Shown: positions 32,506-40,428 of the stretch, one piece after another
Layout: each line of letters starts with the position of its first letter
How positions within the stretch are numbered: the stretch's first letter is position 1
Assembly (NCBI GenBank): GCA_902362925.1
Contig: CABIYL010000006.1
DNA from: Pseudoflavonifractor sp902362925
GTDB taxonomy: Bacteria > Bacillota > Clostridia > Oscillospirales > Oscillospiraceae
DNA: 64,000 nt
Strand: one strand, 5' to 3'
Position numbers and translations under genes: made by a program
Notes under the pieces: generated by a model
Databases searched by the model: none
The model's input: only the letters and a program-made list of their open reading frames with translations
What the model was told of the DNA's origin: nothing

Positions 32506-33621
32506 ATGAGAACATACAGAATATGCGCCGTAGTCCTGGTTTTGCTGGCGCTGCTCTGCTGCGGAGCTCAGGCAGCGGAAAAGGAGGACGAGGTACTGTC
32601 CGCCCAGGCGGAGGCGCTGGACCTCCAGGGCCTGGAGCAGGCGGCGGAGGAGTACGGCGGTGGACAGGCTATCACGCCGGACACCGGCCTGGAGGAAGGA
32701 CTCCAGGCCATTCTGGATACCGGAAGCGACGAGGTGTTCGGCGTGGTACGCAAGGCGGTGCGCAGCGGTGTGCTGCTGCTGGTGGTAGTACTGCTATGCG
32801 CCCTGGCCGATGGGATGAAGGCGGCCGGTCAGCTGGGCGGCGGAATTGATGTGGTTGCGGTGGCCGGGGCGCTGGCCGTCACCGCAGTGGCGGTGGCTGA
32901 CGTGAACACGCTGATTGGCCTGGGACGGGAGGCCCTGGACAACATGAATATGTTTTCCAAGGTGCTTCTGCCCACCATCACCGCAGCGGCTGCTGCCAGC
33001 GGTGCGCCCAGCGGCGCCGCCGCCCGCCAGCTCGCCACTGTACTCTTTTCCGACGTGCTGATGTCGCTCATTACCCATCTTCTCATTCCGCTGGTCTACG
33101 CCTACATTGCCGCCGCCACCGCCTATGCAGCCCTGGGCAACGAGGGGCTCAAGCGCATCGGCGGTGTACTCAAATGGGTGGTAACCACGGTGCTCACATC
33201 GGTACTCATCATCTTCGTGGGCTATCTGACCGTCTCCGGCGTCATTGCCGGTACGGCCGATGCGGCTACGGTGAAGGCGGCTAAGTTCGCGGTGTCCAGC
33301 GTGGTCCCAGTGGTGGGCGGCATTCTCTCCGACGCGGCGGAGACCGTCCTGGTGGGCGCCTCAGTGCTGCGGAACACAGTGGGGGTCTTCGGTATGCTCA
33401 CCGTGCTGGGTATCTGCCTGGTGCCCTTTCTCCAACTGGGCATCCACTACCTGGCCTACAAGCTGACCGCCGCGCTGACGGGCACCGTGTCAGCCGGACG
33501 TGTCACCGGGCTGATTGACAGTATCGGCGGTGCCTTTGGGCTGGTACTGGGTATGACGGGCGCCTGTGCGCTTTTGATGTTGGTATCCATTGTTTCGGCA
33601 ATTTCGGTGGTGACGGTATGA
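32506..33621 (+). CDS. spoIIIAE: Stage III sporulation protein AE
   Basis: A 371-residue polytopic membrane protein. It starts with a signal-like segment (ICAVVLVLLALLCCGAQAA), then an acidic linker, then six to seven membrane helices with family motifs (LADGMKAAGQLGG, KFAVSSVVPVVGGILSDAAETV). ATG 32506 follows GAGAGGTG. The stop overlaps spoIIIAF by 4 bases. SpoIIIAE is an essential membrane component of the SpoIIIA channel. Confidence 0.96.
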   Translation: MRTYRICAVVLVLLALLCCGAQAAEKEDEVLSAQAEALDLQGLEQAAEEYGGGQAITPDTGLEEGLQAILDTGSDEVFGVVRKAVRSGVLLLVVVLLCALADGMKAAGQLGGGIDVVAVAGALAVTAVAVADVNTLIGLGREALDNMNMFSKVLLPTITAAAAASGAPSGAAARQLATVLFSDVLMSLITHLLIPLVYAYIAAATAYAALGNEGLKRIGGVLKWVVTTVLTSVLIIFVGYLTVSGVIAGTADAATVKAAKFAVSSVVPVVGGILSDAAETVLVGASVLRNTVGVFGMLTVLGICLVPFLQLGIHYLAYKLTAALTGTVSAGRVTGLIDSIGGAFGLVLGMTGACALLMLVSIVSAISVVTV

Positions 33622-34109
33622 TAGAACTAATCAGGGACTGGCTGGTGGGCATCACCTGCGGCGCCATCATTGTGGCTCTGGCGGACGGGCTGTCTCCCAA
33701 TGGAACCGTACGGAAAATCGGCCGTCTCACCAGCTCTCTTGTGCTGGTGCTGGCCATGATTCAGCCGGTACTCCGGATAGACAGCCGCACCTTCGCCGGG
33801 ATTCTGACCGAGTACCGGGTGGAGGCCATGGGGACAGTGGACGAGCTGGAGGAGGAGAACGGCAGGTTGATGAAAGATATCATAGCCGACGAGACCTGCG
33901 CATATATTTTGGACAAGGCGGAGGAACTGGGGGTTGTCTGTCAGGTCCGGGTAACTGCCTGGACAGAGTCGGGGGACTATCCGGTGCCTGACGGGGTCGA
34001 GATCACAGGTGACCTGACACAGGGAGAACAGGCAGCCCTCACCCGGGTCATTGCCGCGGAGCTGGCCATACCGGCGGAGCGGCAGTATTACGTGGAGGAT
34101 GTGGAATGA
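33618..34109 (+). CDS. spoIIIAF: Stage III sporulation protein AF
   Basis: A 163-residue protein with two N-terminal membrane helices and an intermembrane-space domain of the ring-building type (about 90-160). The N-terminus IRDWLVGITCGAIIVALADGLSP is characteristic. Coupled to AE and AG by 4-base overlaps. Confidence 0.94.
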   Translation: MIELIRDWLVGITCGAIIVALADGLSPNGTVRKIGRLTSSLVLVLAMIQPVLRIDSRTFAGILTEYRVEAMGTVDELEEENGRLMKDIIADETCAYILDKAEELGVVCQVRVTAWTESGDYPVPDGVEITGDLTQGEQAALTRVIAAELAIPAERQYYVEDVE

Positions 34110-34630
34110 AAGGGATGTTTCAGTGGGAGCGGCTGCCCCAAAAGGCAGCGGAGCTCTTCCAGAAATATAAGTATGTGCTTCTGGTGATTGCGGCCGGCAT
34201 CGTGCTGCTCCTCCTGCCGCTGGGCGGAGAGGAGAATCCCGTATCGGGCGGCACAGAGAGCCAAAACGAAAACGGTGAGGAGACCTTCCAGGTGGAGGAG
34301 ATGGAGCGCAGGCTGGAGGAGGCCCTTTCCAGGGTAGACGGGGCGGGGGAGGTGACAGTGGTTCTCACGGTAAAAAGCGGTGCCCGGCAGATCCTGGCCC
34401 AGGACTCCAGCCGCTCCGGGGAGGAGAGCTCCACCAGCACAGTGGTGGTGTCCACCGGTTCGGGCACGGAAGACGCGGTAGTGCTCCAGCAGGTATATCC
34501 CCAGTACCAGGGTGCGCTGGTGGTCTGCCCGGGGGGCGGCGATCCAGCGGTCTGCCTCAAGCTGGTGGACGCGGTGTCCGCTCTGACCGGGCTGGGCGCC
34601 GACAAGATATCCATATGCAAATCAAAATGA
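34106..34630 (+). CDS. spoIIIAG: Stage III sporulation protein AG
   Basis: A 174-residue bitopic protein with one membrane helix near residues 23-43 (YVLLVIAAGIVLLLLPLGG), a Gly/Ser/Glu-rich linker and a C-terminal ring-building domain (LEEALSRVDGAGEVTVVLTV). In Bacillus, AG forms the large 30-fold ring of the channel. The linker is rich in Ser and Thr, as in other clostridial versions. Confidence 0.95.
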   Translation: MKGMFQWERLPQKAAELFQKYKYVLLVIAAGIVLLLLPLGGEENPVSGGTESQNENGEETFQVEEMERRLEEALSRVDGAGEVTVVLTVKSGARQILAQDSSRSGEESSTSTVVVSTGSGTEDAVVLQQVYPQYQGALVVCPGGGDPAVCLKLVDAVSALTGLGADKISICKSK

Positions 34631-34658
34631 TGATAAACGGTGAAAGGATTGGTTCAGT

Positions 34659-35276
34659 ATGAAGCTCTGGAAACGAAACGCAGTGGTGGCGGCCATTGTT
34701 CTCTTTGTGTGTGTGGCGGTCTATCTCAACTGGTCCTACCACAAGGACAACAACACAGACGCCGGCAAGACCCTGGGCGAGGCGGCGCTGGTAGGCGGCC
34801 AGACCAGCGATCCCCTTCTGACCAGCGGCACGGCTTCCGCCTCGCCCTCTCCCAGCGCCAGTGAGAGCGGCGAGACCTCCGGACAGCAGGAGGAGAACAG
34901 TACATCCGAGACCGGCAGCAACTACTTTGACTCTGCCCGTCTTAACCGGCAGCAAGCCAGGGACAGCGCCCTCTCGCTGCTCCAGGAGGCCGCCGGAGAT
35001 GAGAATGCCGACCAGGCCATGAAAGACGAAGCCAACGCCTCCATCCAGACCATGGCCAGCGTTACGGTCAGCGAGGCCCAGATTGAAAACCTGGTCACGG
35101 CCAAGGGCTATGCCGACTGCGTGGCCTTCATCGGAGACAACAGCGTGTCCGTGGTGGTGTCCAACAACGGTGTGAGTCTCACCGACGCCGACGTGGCCAA
35201 GATTACCGAGATCGTCACCGACGAGACCGGCATGGAGGCCAGCAAAATCAAAATCATCGAGGCCACAGAGGAATAA
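34659..35276 (+). CDS. spoIIIAH: Stage III sporulation protein AH
   Basis: A 205-residue bitopic protein: one N-terminal membrane helix (AVVAAIVLFVCVAVYLNWSY), a long Ser/Glu/Thr-rich linker (about 40-95) and a C-terminal YscJ/FliF-like ring-building domain (SARLNRQQARDSALSLLQE to the end). SpoIIIAH binds SpoIIQ from the forespore. AAAGGA lies 10 bases before ATG 34659. It ends the operon before a terminator. Confidence 0.95.
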   Translation: MKLWKRNAVVAAIVLFVCVAVYLNWSYHKDNNTDAGKTLGEAALVGGQTSDPLLTSGTASASPSPSASESGETSGQQEENSTSETGSNYFDSARLNRQQARDSALSLLQEAAGDENADQAMKDEANASIQTMASVTVSEAQIENLVTAKGYADCVAFIGDNSVSVVVSNNGVSLTDADVAKITEIVTDETGMEASKIKIIEATEE

Positions 35277-35286
35277 AGCGCCGGAA

Positions 35287-35349
35287 GCGCCGGGCTGGCG
35301 GTCTGCAGGGAACAGAAGCCACGGACTGTCGCCCGGCGCCGGTTTTTTT
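35287..35349 (+). terminator. Terminator of the spoIIIA operon
   Basis: GCGCCGGGC (35287-35295) pairs with GCCCGGCGC (35331-35339); a 35-base inner loop may fold further. CGG and seven T residues follow. Confidence 0.8.
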
Positions 35350-35381
35350 GAAAGGTTTTCGGAGAATGGGCAAAAATATGT

Positions 35382-35410
35382 TTGTTATTTTCACCGGTTT
35401 GTGGTACAAT
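35382..35410 (+). promoter_or_regulatory. Sigma-A promoter for the Asp23/Gls24 gene
   Basis: TTGTTA (35382-35387), 17 bases, TACAAT (35405-35410). Confidence 0.75.
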
Positions 35411-35460
35411 GCTTAGAGATATCGGACCCTATACTGTACGACATAAGGAGTGTGACCTTT

Positions 35461-35853
35461 ATGGGCGAAGGCAGAGAGTATGTTTCCCGCCCCGATGAGA
35501 TGGGAAATATCCATATATCCGAGGATGTTATGGCGGTTATTGCCGCCGCCGCCGCGCTGGAGGTAGAAGGTGTCGGCAGCCTGGCGGCCAATCTGGGCAA
35601 CGATCTGGTGGAGATGCTGGGCGGCAAGAAAAACCTGGCCAAGGGCGTCCGCGTCTCCAGCAATGAGGACGGCAGCCTGACCGTCGATGTGGGCATTCTG
35701 GTGAAGTACGGCTACACCATTCCCGAGGTGGCCGCCAAGGTGCAGGACGCCGTGTTCTCCAGCCTTGAGAATACCAGCGGCCTGACTCCCGCATGCGTCA
35801 ACGTGAACGTCTCCGGCATCACCTTTGACCGGGACGCCAAGCGGCCCCAGTAA
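35461..35853 (+). CDS. Asp23/Gls24 family envelope-stress protein
   Basis: A 130-residue Asp23/Gls24 domain protein (SEDVMAVIAAAAALEVEGVGSLA, VDVGILVKYGYTIPEVAAKVQ, VNVNVSGITF). Such proteins are abundant in Firmicutes and are linked to cell-envelope homeostasis; a gene of this family (yqhY type) commonly lies upstream of nusB, as here. AAGGAG is about 11 bases before ATG 35461. It has its own promoter and a terminator before nusB. Confidence 0.94.
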   Translation: MGEGREYVSRPDEMGNIHISEDVMAVIAAAAALEVEGVGSLAANLGNDLVEMLGGKKNLAKGVRVSSNEDGSLTVDVGILVKYGYTIPEVAAKVQDAVFSSLENTSGLTPACVNVNVSGITFDRDAKRPQ

Positions 35854-35867
35854 CATCTCCAAAAAAG

Positions 35868-35904
35868 AGCATTGGGCGCGGCCCCCGCGCTCAATGCTTT
35901 TTTT
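35868..35904 (+). terminator. Rho-independent terminator after the Asp23 gene
   Basis: AGCATTG..CGCGG pairs with CCGCG..CAATGCT with one internal mismatch loop, followed by TTTTTTT. Confidence 0.85.
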
Positions 35905-35927
35905 GCGTACAGACGCAAAACTGGGGG

Positions 35928-35956
35928 TTTATATTTGGTCGGACTTTGTATATAAT
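35928..35956 (+). promoter_or_regulatory. Possible promoter for the nusB run
   Basis: A perfect TATAAT at 35951-35956 with only a poor -35 (TTTATA, 35928-35933) at 17-base spacing. It is the only candidate between the Asp23 terminator and nusB. Confidence 0.45.
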
Positions 35957-36034
35957 AGGGTTATATTCATTGGACTATCCATTCATGAGAGAAATAGCAG
36001 GGCCGGCAGAACGGCCCGTGACGGAGGAAGAAAC

Positions 36035-36565
36035 ATGACCAGGACCAACGCCAGAGAAATTGCCGTGCACCTTACCTTTGAGCTCAGCTTCACCAACCAG
36101 ACTGCCGATGAGCTTCTGGACACGGCTCTGACCCGCGCAACCTTTGCGCTCATCGGGGAGGAGGAGCCTCTTTACGCCGAATATCCCAACGCCAAGCAGC
36201 GGGAGTACATAAGCGAGCTGGTGCGTGGAGTGTATCTCCACTGCCCCGAGCTGGATGACTACATCTCCCGCTACGCCATCGGCTGGACTTTCTCCCGGAT
36301 TCCCCGGGTGGCCGTGGCCGTGATGCGGGTGGCCATGTACGAAATCCTCTATATGCAGGATGTACCCAACGCCGCCGCCATCAATGAGGCCCTGGAGATC
36401 GCCAAGGGCTATGAGACGCCCGAGGTCGTCTCCTTCATCAACGGCATTCTGGGCTCTTTTGTCCGCAAGGAGTCCATCCCCGAGCGGGTGTCCGCCTTCC
36501 AGGCCGAGGACATTTTTGACGCTGAGCCCGCAGTTACTGAGGATGCGGAGGCCCCCCAGGCATGA
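36035..36565 (+). CDS. nusB: Transcription antitermination factor NusB
   Basis: NusB binds boxA RNA with NusE/S10 in rRNA antitermination. The 176-residue protein has the N-terminal NAREIAVHLTFELSF, and the helical core motifs DDYISRYAIGWTFSRIPRVAVAVMR and FINGILG in separate segments. It is longer than the usual 130-150 residues because of an acidic tail (about 150-176) and a slightly extended middle. GGAGGAAG precedes ATG 36035. The stop overlaps the next gene (ATGA). It opens a long co-oriented run to recN. Confidence 0.93.
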   Translation: MTRTNAREIAVHLTFELSFTNQTADELLDTALTRATFALIGEEEPLYAEYPNAKQREYISELVRGVYLHCPELDDYISRYAIGWTFSRIPRVAVAVMRVAMYEILYMQDVPNAAAINEALEIAKGYETPEVVSFINGILGSFVRKESIPERVSAFQAEDIFDAEPAVTEDAEAPQA

Positions 36566-37503
36566 CCGGACTGCGCTGTCTGGGCCTGGACACCAGCAAT
36601 TACACCACCTCTGTGGCCGTGTTTGACGGAACCACAGGGGAGAATATCGGGCGTCTGCTTGATGTGCCGTCCGGCGCCCTGGGTCTGCGCCAGAGCGACG
36701 CTCTGTTCCAGCACGTGAAACGGCTGCCCGGTCTTTTTGAGCAGCTCCATGAAAAGGATTTGCTTTGTGAGCTGCGGGCCGTGGGCGCCAGCACCCGTCC
36801 CAGAGCGGTGGACGGCTCCTACATGCCCTGCTTCCTGGCCGGAGAAGGGCAGGGAAGAGCCCTGTCCGCCACTTTGAACGTGCCCTTTTTCCCGGTATCT
36901 CATCAGCAGGGGCATATTGCCGCTGCCGCCTGGTCCGCCGGGCGGCTGGACCTGCTGGATGAGCCCATTCTGGCCTGGCACCTCTCCGGCGGCACTACGG
37001 AACTGCTGTATGTAGAGCCGGAGGGTATCAACGTCCGCGCACAGGCCATCGGCGGTACCAGCGATATCTCCGCCGGTCAGCTCATCGACCGGACCGGAAA
37101 GCTGCTGGGGCTGGATTTCCCTGCCGGAAAGGCGCTGGACGCCCTGGCCCGGGAATCTCAGAGCGAGAAGCGTTTTAAGGCGAAGCTCAACGGCTGTTCC
37201 TTCTCGCTCTCCGGCGTGGAGAACCAGGTGAAGGCCATGGCGGAGCGTGGGGAAGCCCCTGCCGACATTGCCCGTTTTGCGCTGAACACCATCGCCGATG
37301 CGGTGGCCAGAGCCACAGCGGCCGCTCTGGAAGAGCGTCCCGGTCTGAATGTGCTCTGCTCCGGCGGCGTGGCCTCCAACAGCCTGCTGCGCGAGAAGCT
37401 GAAAAACGCGGTCTTTGCCGAGCCCAAGTATTCCACGGACAACGCTATGGGCGTGGCCATTCTGGCCTGGCGCAGCCTGCAGGCAGGGGAGAGCGGGCAA
37501 TGA
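36562..37503 (+). CDS. TsaD-like peptidase M22 family protein
   Basis: A 313-residue ASKHA-fold protein related to TsaD/Kae1 (M22, O-sialoglycoprotein endopeptidase family). It has LGLDTSNYTTSVAVF at the start, the metal motif SHQQGHIAAA, HLSGGTTEL and the C-terminal CSGGVASNSLL. It is shorter than TsaD (about 340) and diverged; in Clostridia such paralogues lie between nusB and xseA, as here. It is probably not the tRNA t6A enzyme itself, which would be elsewhere. Role unknown. It overlaps both neighbours by 4 bases. Confidence 0.85.
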   Translation: MTGLRCLGLDTSNYTTSVAVFDGTTGENIGRLLDVPSGALGLRQSDALFQHVKRLPGLFEQLHEKDLLCELRAVGASTRPRAVDGSYMPCFLAGEGQGRALSATLNVPFFPVSHQQGHIAAAAWSAGRLDLLDEPILAWHLSGGTTELLYVEPEGINVRAQAIGGTSDISAGQLIDRTGKLLGLDFPAGKALDALARESQSEKRFKAKLNGCSFSLSGVENQVKAMAERGEAPADIARFALNTIADAVARATAAALEERPGLNVLCSGGVASNSLLREKLKNAVFAEPKYSTDNAMGVAILAWRSLQAGESGQ

Positions 37504-38732
37504 AAAACGACACGGTCTACTCCGTCTCTCAGGTCAATCAGTACATCAAGGACCTGCTGGACGGGGACGGCGCCCTCTCCGGCATCTATATCCGGGGTGA
37601 AATCTCCAACTACAAGATGTACCCCTCCGGCCACCACTACTTCTCCATGAAGGATGAGGGGGGTGCCATCCGCTGCGTCATGTTCCGCAGGGAGGCATCC
37701 GCCCTGCGCTTCCGCCCGGAGAACGGCATGAAGGTGGTGGCCTTCGGCCGGGTGACAGTATTTCCTAGGGATGGACAGTATCAGCTCTATGTCAGCGCTC
37801 TGACACCTGACGGTGTGGGTGACCTCTATGTGGCCTTCGAGCAGCTCAAAGCCAAGCTGTACGCCGAAGGGCTGTTTGACCCAGCCCACAAAAAGCCCAT
37901 ACCACGCTTTCCCCGGCGCATTGCTCTGGTGACTTCGGCCGCCGGCGCAGCGGTACGGGATATGCTGCGGATTTTGGGCGCACGGTGGCCCATGGCACAG
38001 GTAGCCGTGGTACCGGTACGGGTCCAGGGAGCGGAGGCTCCCGGCGAAATCGCCGCGGCGCTGGGATGGGTCAACCGCCTGGGGTGGGCCGACCTCATCA
38101 TCACCGGCCGGGGCGGCGGCTCCATGGAGGACCTGTGGGCCTTCAACGAGGAGATTGTGGCACGGGCTATCTATGCCTCTCGAGTTCCGGTGATTTCCGC
38201 CGTGGGCCATGAGCCGGATGTGACCATTGCCGATTTTGTGGCCGACCTGCGGGCTGCCACTCCCTCCAATGCCGCAGAGCTGGCCGTCCCTGACCAGAAC
38301 GACGTGGCAGGCAGGCTGAATCAGCTGTCCGCCCGCATGGAGCAGGCTATGTCCCGGCGTCTTGGGGAGCTTTCCTCCAAATTGGAACGTCTGTCAGGCA
38401 GTCGGGCTTTACAGAATCCCATGAACTATATTGAGGATCGGCGGGTACTGCTGGACTACCAGCGCACCAGGTTGGCCCATGGTCTCTCGGGTACGCTGAA
38501 CCGGGAGCGGCAGCATTTTGCACGGCTGGCAGCGTCTCTGGATGCCATGAGTCCCTTGAAGGTGCTGGCCAGAGGCTATGCCATTCCCCGTCTGGAGGAC
38601 GGCACGGTGGTACGCTCCAAGACGGATGTTGTGGCGGGGGATTCTCTGCGCCTGCGGGTAGCAGATGGTGAAATTCCCTGTATTGTAAAGGAGTATTGGT
38701 TGACAGATGGCAGAGAAAAAGCTGACCTTTGA
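37500..38732 (+). CDS. xseA: Exodeoxyribonuclease VII large subunit
   Basis: XseA is the catalytic subunit of exonuclease VII, which degrades single-stranded DNA. The 410-residue product has the N-terminal OB fold (IYIRGEISNYKMYPSGHHYF), the catalytic core (ALVTSAAGAAVRDML, ITGRGGGSMEDLWAFNEE, ISAVGHEPDVTIADFVAD) and a coiled-coil C-terminal third. It overlaps xseB by 26 bases and the M22 gene by 4. Confidence 0.97.
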   Translation: MKNDTVYSVSQVNQYIKDLLDGDGALSGIYIRGEISNYKMYPSGHHYFSMKDEGGAIRCVMFRREASALRFRPENGMKVVAFGRVTVFPRDGQYQLYVSALTPDGVGDLYVAFEQLKAKLYAEGLFDPAHKKPIPRFPRRIALVTSAAGAAVRDMLRILGARWPMAQVAVVPVRVQGAEAPGEIAAALGWVNRLGWADLIITGRGGGSMEDLWAFNEEIVARAIYASRVPVISAVGHEPDVTIADFVADLRAATPSNAAELAVPDQNDVAGRLNQLSARMEQAMSRRLGELSSKLERLSGSRALQNPMNYIEDRRVLLDYQRTRLAHGLSGTLNRERQHFARLAASLDAMSPLKVLARGYAIPRLEDGTVVRSKTDVVAGDSLRLRVADGEIPCIVKEYWLTDGREKADL

Positions 38733-38940
38733 ACAGGCCATGGCCCGGCTGGAGGAGATTGTCTCCAGGCTGGAACAGGGAGACGCTCCGCTGGAGGATG
38801 CCCTGGCTCTCTTTGAAGAGGGGACAAGCCTGATGAAAAAGTGCTCCACTATGCTGGATAAGGCGGAGCAAAAGGTCATCAAGCTGACCGCCGCCCCGGA
38901 TGGGATGCCGGTGGAGCAGCCTATGGACCAGGGCGTATAA
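38707..38940 (+). CDS. xseB: Exodeoxyribonuclease VII small subunit
   Basis: A 77-residue helical hairpin protein with the family pattern LTFEQAMARLEEIVSRLEQG and LEDALALFEEGTSLMKKC. It wraps the XseA coiled coil. The start lies inside the end of xseA. Confidence 0.96.
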   Translation: MAEKKLTFEQAMARLEEIVSRLEQGDAPLEDALALFEEGTSLMKKCSTMLDKAEQKVIKLTAAPDGMPVEQPMDQGV

Positions 38941-39058
38941 TGAAGTTTTGTCCCGAAGGAGACGCGGTGTGTGGCGGCTCCACGGGATTTCCCGGTGCAA
39001 GATGGCCTGCTTTGGTCAGCTGTGCACCGAAGTTTTGCAGAGCAAAGGAGTTTCCGGG

Positions 39059-39940
39059 ATGATGTACGATGAAGTGCTTCGCGCAGACTGCGCCCTGGTA
39101 GAGGACTATCTTCAGCACTGTTTTGCGGGGCGTGATTCCCGCGCCGATCTGTATGACGCCATGCTGTACAGCCTACTGGCCGGCGGAAAGCGAATCCGGC
39201 CCGTGCTGGCGCTGGAGACCTGCCGCATGTGTGGGGGAGACGTGACCACGGCCCTTCCGTTTGCCTGTGCGGTGGAGATGATTCATACCTATTCTCTTAT
39301 TCACGACGATCTGCCCTGCATGGACGACGACGATCTGCGCCGGGGTCAGCCCACCAACCATAAGGTCTACGGCGAGGCTACGGCTGTTCTGGCCGGAGAT
39401 GCCCTTCTGACTGCTGCCTTTGAGACCATTGCCGAACATGGCACATCGCTCAGTCCGGAGCGGGCCCTGGCTGCCTCCGCCTGCCTGGGCCGTGCTGCCG
39501 GAGCACGGGGCATGGTTGGCGGCCAGGCGCTGGATATGGCAGGGGAGGGGCATTCTCTCTCCCTGTCCGAGCTGGAGGAGCTGCAGCGGCTAAAGACAGG
39601 GGCTCTTATCTCTGCTGCCACTGAGATTGGATGTATCGTGGCCGGAGGCGGAGAGAAGGAGCGGGCAGCCGTCCGGCGGTATGCCCAACTGCTCGGTCTC
39701 GCCTTCCAGATCCGGGACGATATGCTGGACGTGGAGGGTGACGAGGCCACGCTGGGCAAGCCCATCGGCTCTGACGCCGCAAATGAGAAGGTGACCTTTG
39801 TCAGCCTCAAGGGTATGGAGGCCTGTGAAAAGCTGGTAAGCGAAAAGACCGAAGCGGCCAAGGAGGCCCTTTGCAGTACATTTGAAGACGCCGGATTTCT
39901 GTGCTGGCTGGCAGACAAATTGGTGAAACGGGAGAAGTGA
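39059..39940 (+). CDS. ispA: Short-chain polyprenyl diphosphate synthase (farnesyl type)
   Basis: The 293-residue protein condenses isopentenyl diphosphate with allylic diphosphates. The first Asp-rich motif DDLPCMDDDD has the two-residue insert typical of bacterial FPP synthases; the second is FQIRDDMLD. LLAGGKRIRP binds isopentenyl diphosphate. ATG 39059 has AAAGGAG 8 bases upstream. The xseAB-ispA-dxs neighbourhood is common in bacteria and ties this enzyme to the dxs pathway downstream. The 118-base gap after xseB holds nothing I recognise. Confidence 0.94.
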   Translation: MMYDEVLRADCALVEDYLQHCFAGRDSRADLYDAMLYSLLAGGKRIRPVLALETCRMCGGDVTTALPFACAVEMIHTYSLIHDDLPCMDDDDLRRGQPTNHKVYGEATAVLAGDALLTAAFETIAEHGTSLSPERALAASACLGRAAGARGMVGGQALDMAGEGHSLSLSELEELQRLKTGALISAATEIGCIVAGGGEKERAAVRRYAQLLGLAFQIRDDMLDVEGDEATLGKPIGSDAANEKVTFVSLKGMEACEKLVSEKTEAAKEALCSTFEDAGFLCWLADKLVKREK

Positions 39941-39946
39941 CCGCAT

Positions 39947-40411
39947 ATGGAACTGAATGCCGCCAATTACCATCTGGGAAATTTAATTCTGATTCTGGCT
40001 GCGTTGTCCTGGGCTGTTGCGCAGGTGCTGAAGGTGGTCATCCAGCTTCTGACCAAGCAGCGGCTGGACTGGCGCCGGATTTGGGGAAGCGGCGGGATGC
40101 CCAGTTCACACTCCGCTTTTGTCTGCGCCTGCGCCGCATCCACCGGTATGCTGTACGGTTTTTCCTCGCCTCTTTTTGCCATCGCGGCCGTGATTGCCAT
40201 CGTAGTCATGTATGATGCCGCCAATGTCCGCAAGGCTGCCGGAGAGCAGGCCAAGATTCTGAACTACATGATGGACCACTGGAGTGAGATGAAGCCAGAG
40301 CTCTTTGGAAAAGAGCTGAAAGAGCTGCTGGGCCACACGCCCATGCAGGTGGTCATGGGTGCGCTTCTGGGCGTGGCCATCGGTCTGCTGGGGACTTATC
40401 TCATTAAGTAA
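39947..40411 (+). CDS. Divergent PAP2 family membrane protein
   Basis: A 154-residue membrane protein of the divergent PAP2 (DUF212, YuiD-like) family, with the phosphatase-like motif GGMPSSHSAFVCA and YDAANVRKAAGEQA. Four or five hydrophobic segments. It lies between ispA and dxs, so a role in lipid or isoprenoid diphosphate handling is plausible but not shown. Confidence 0.88.
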   Translation: MELNAANYHLGNLILILAALSWAVAQVLKVVIQLLTKQRLDWRRIWGSGGMPSSHSAFVCACAASTGMLYGFSSPLFAIAAVIAIVVMYDAANVRKAAGEQAKILNYMMDHWSEMKPELFGKELKELLGHTPMQVVMGALLGVAIGLLGTYLIK

Positions 40412-40428
40412 TTTACGTAGAGGTGCTT

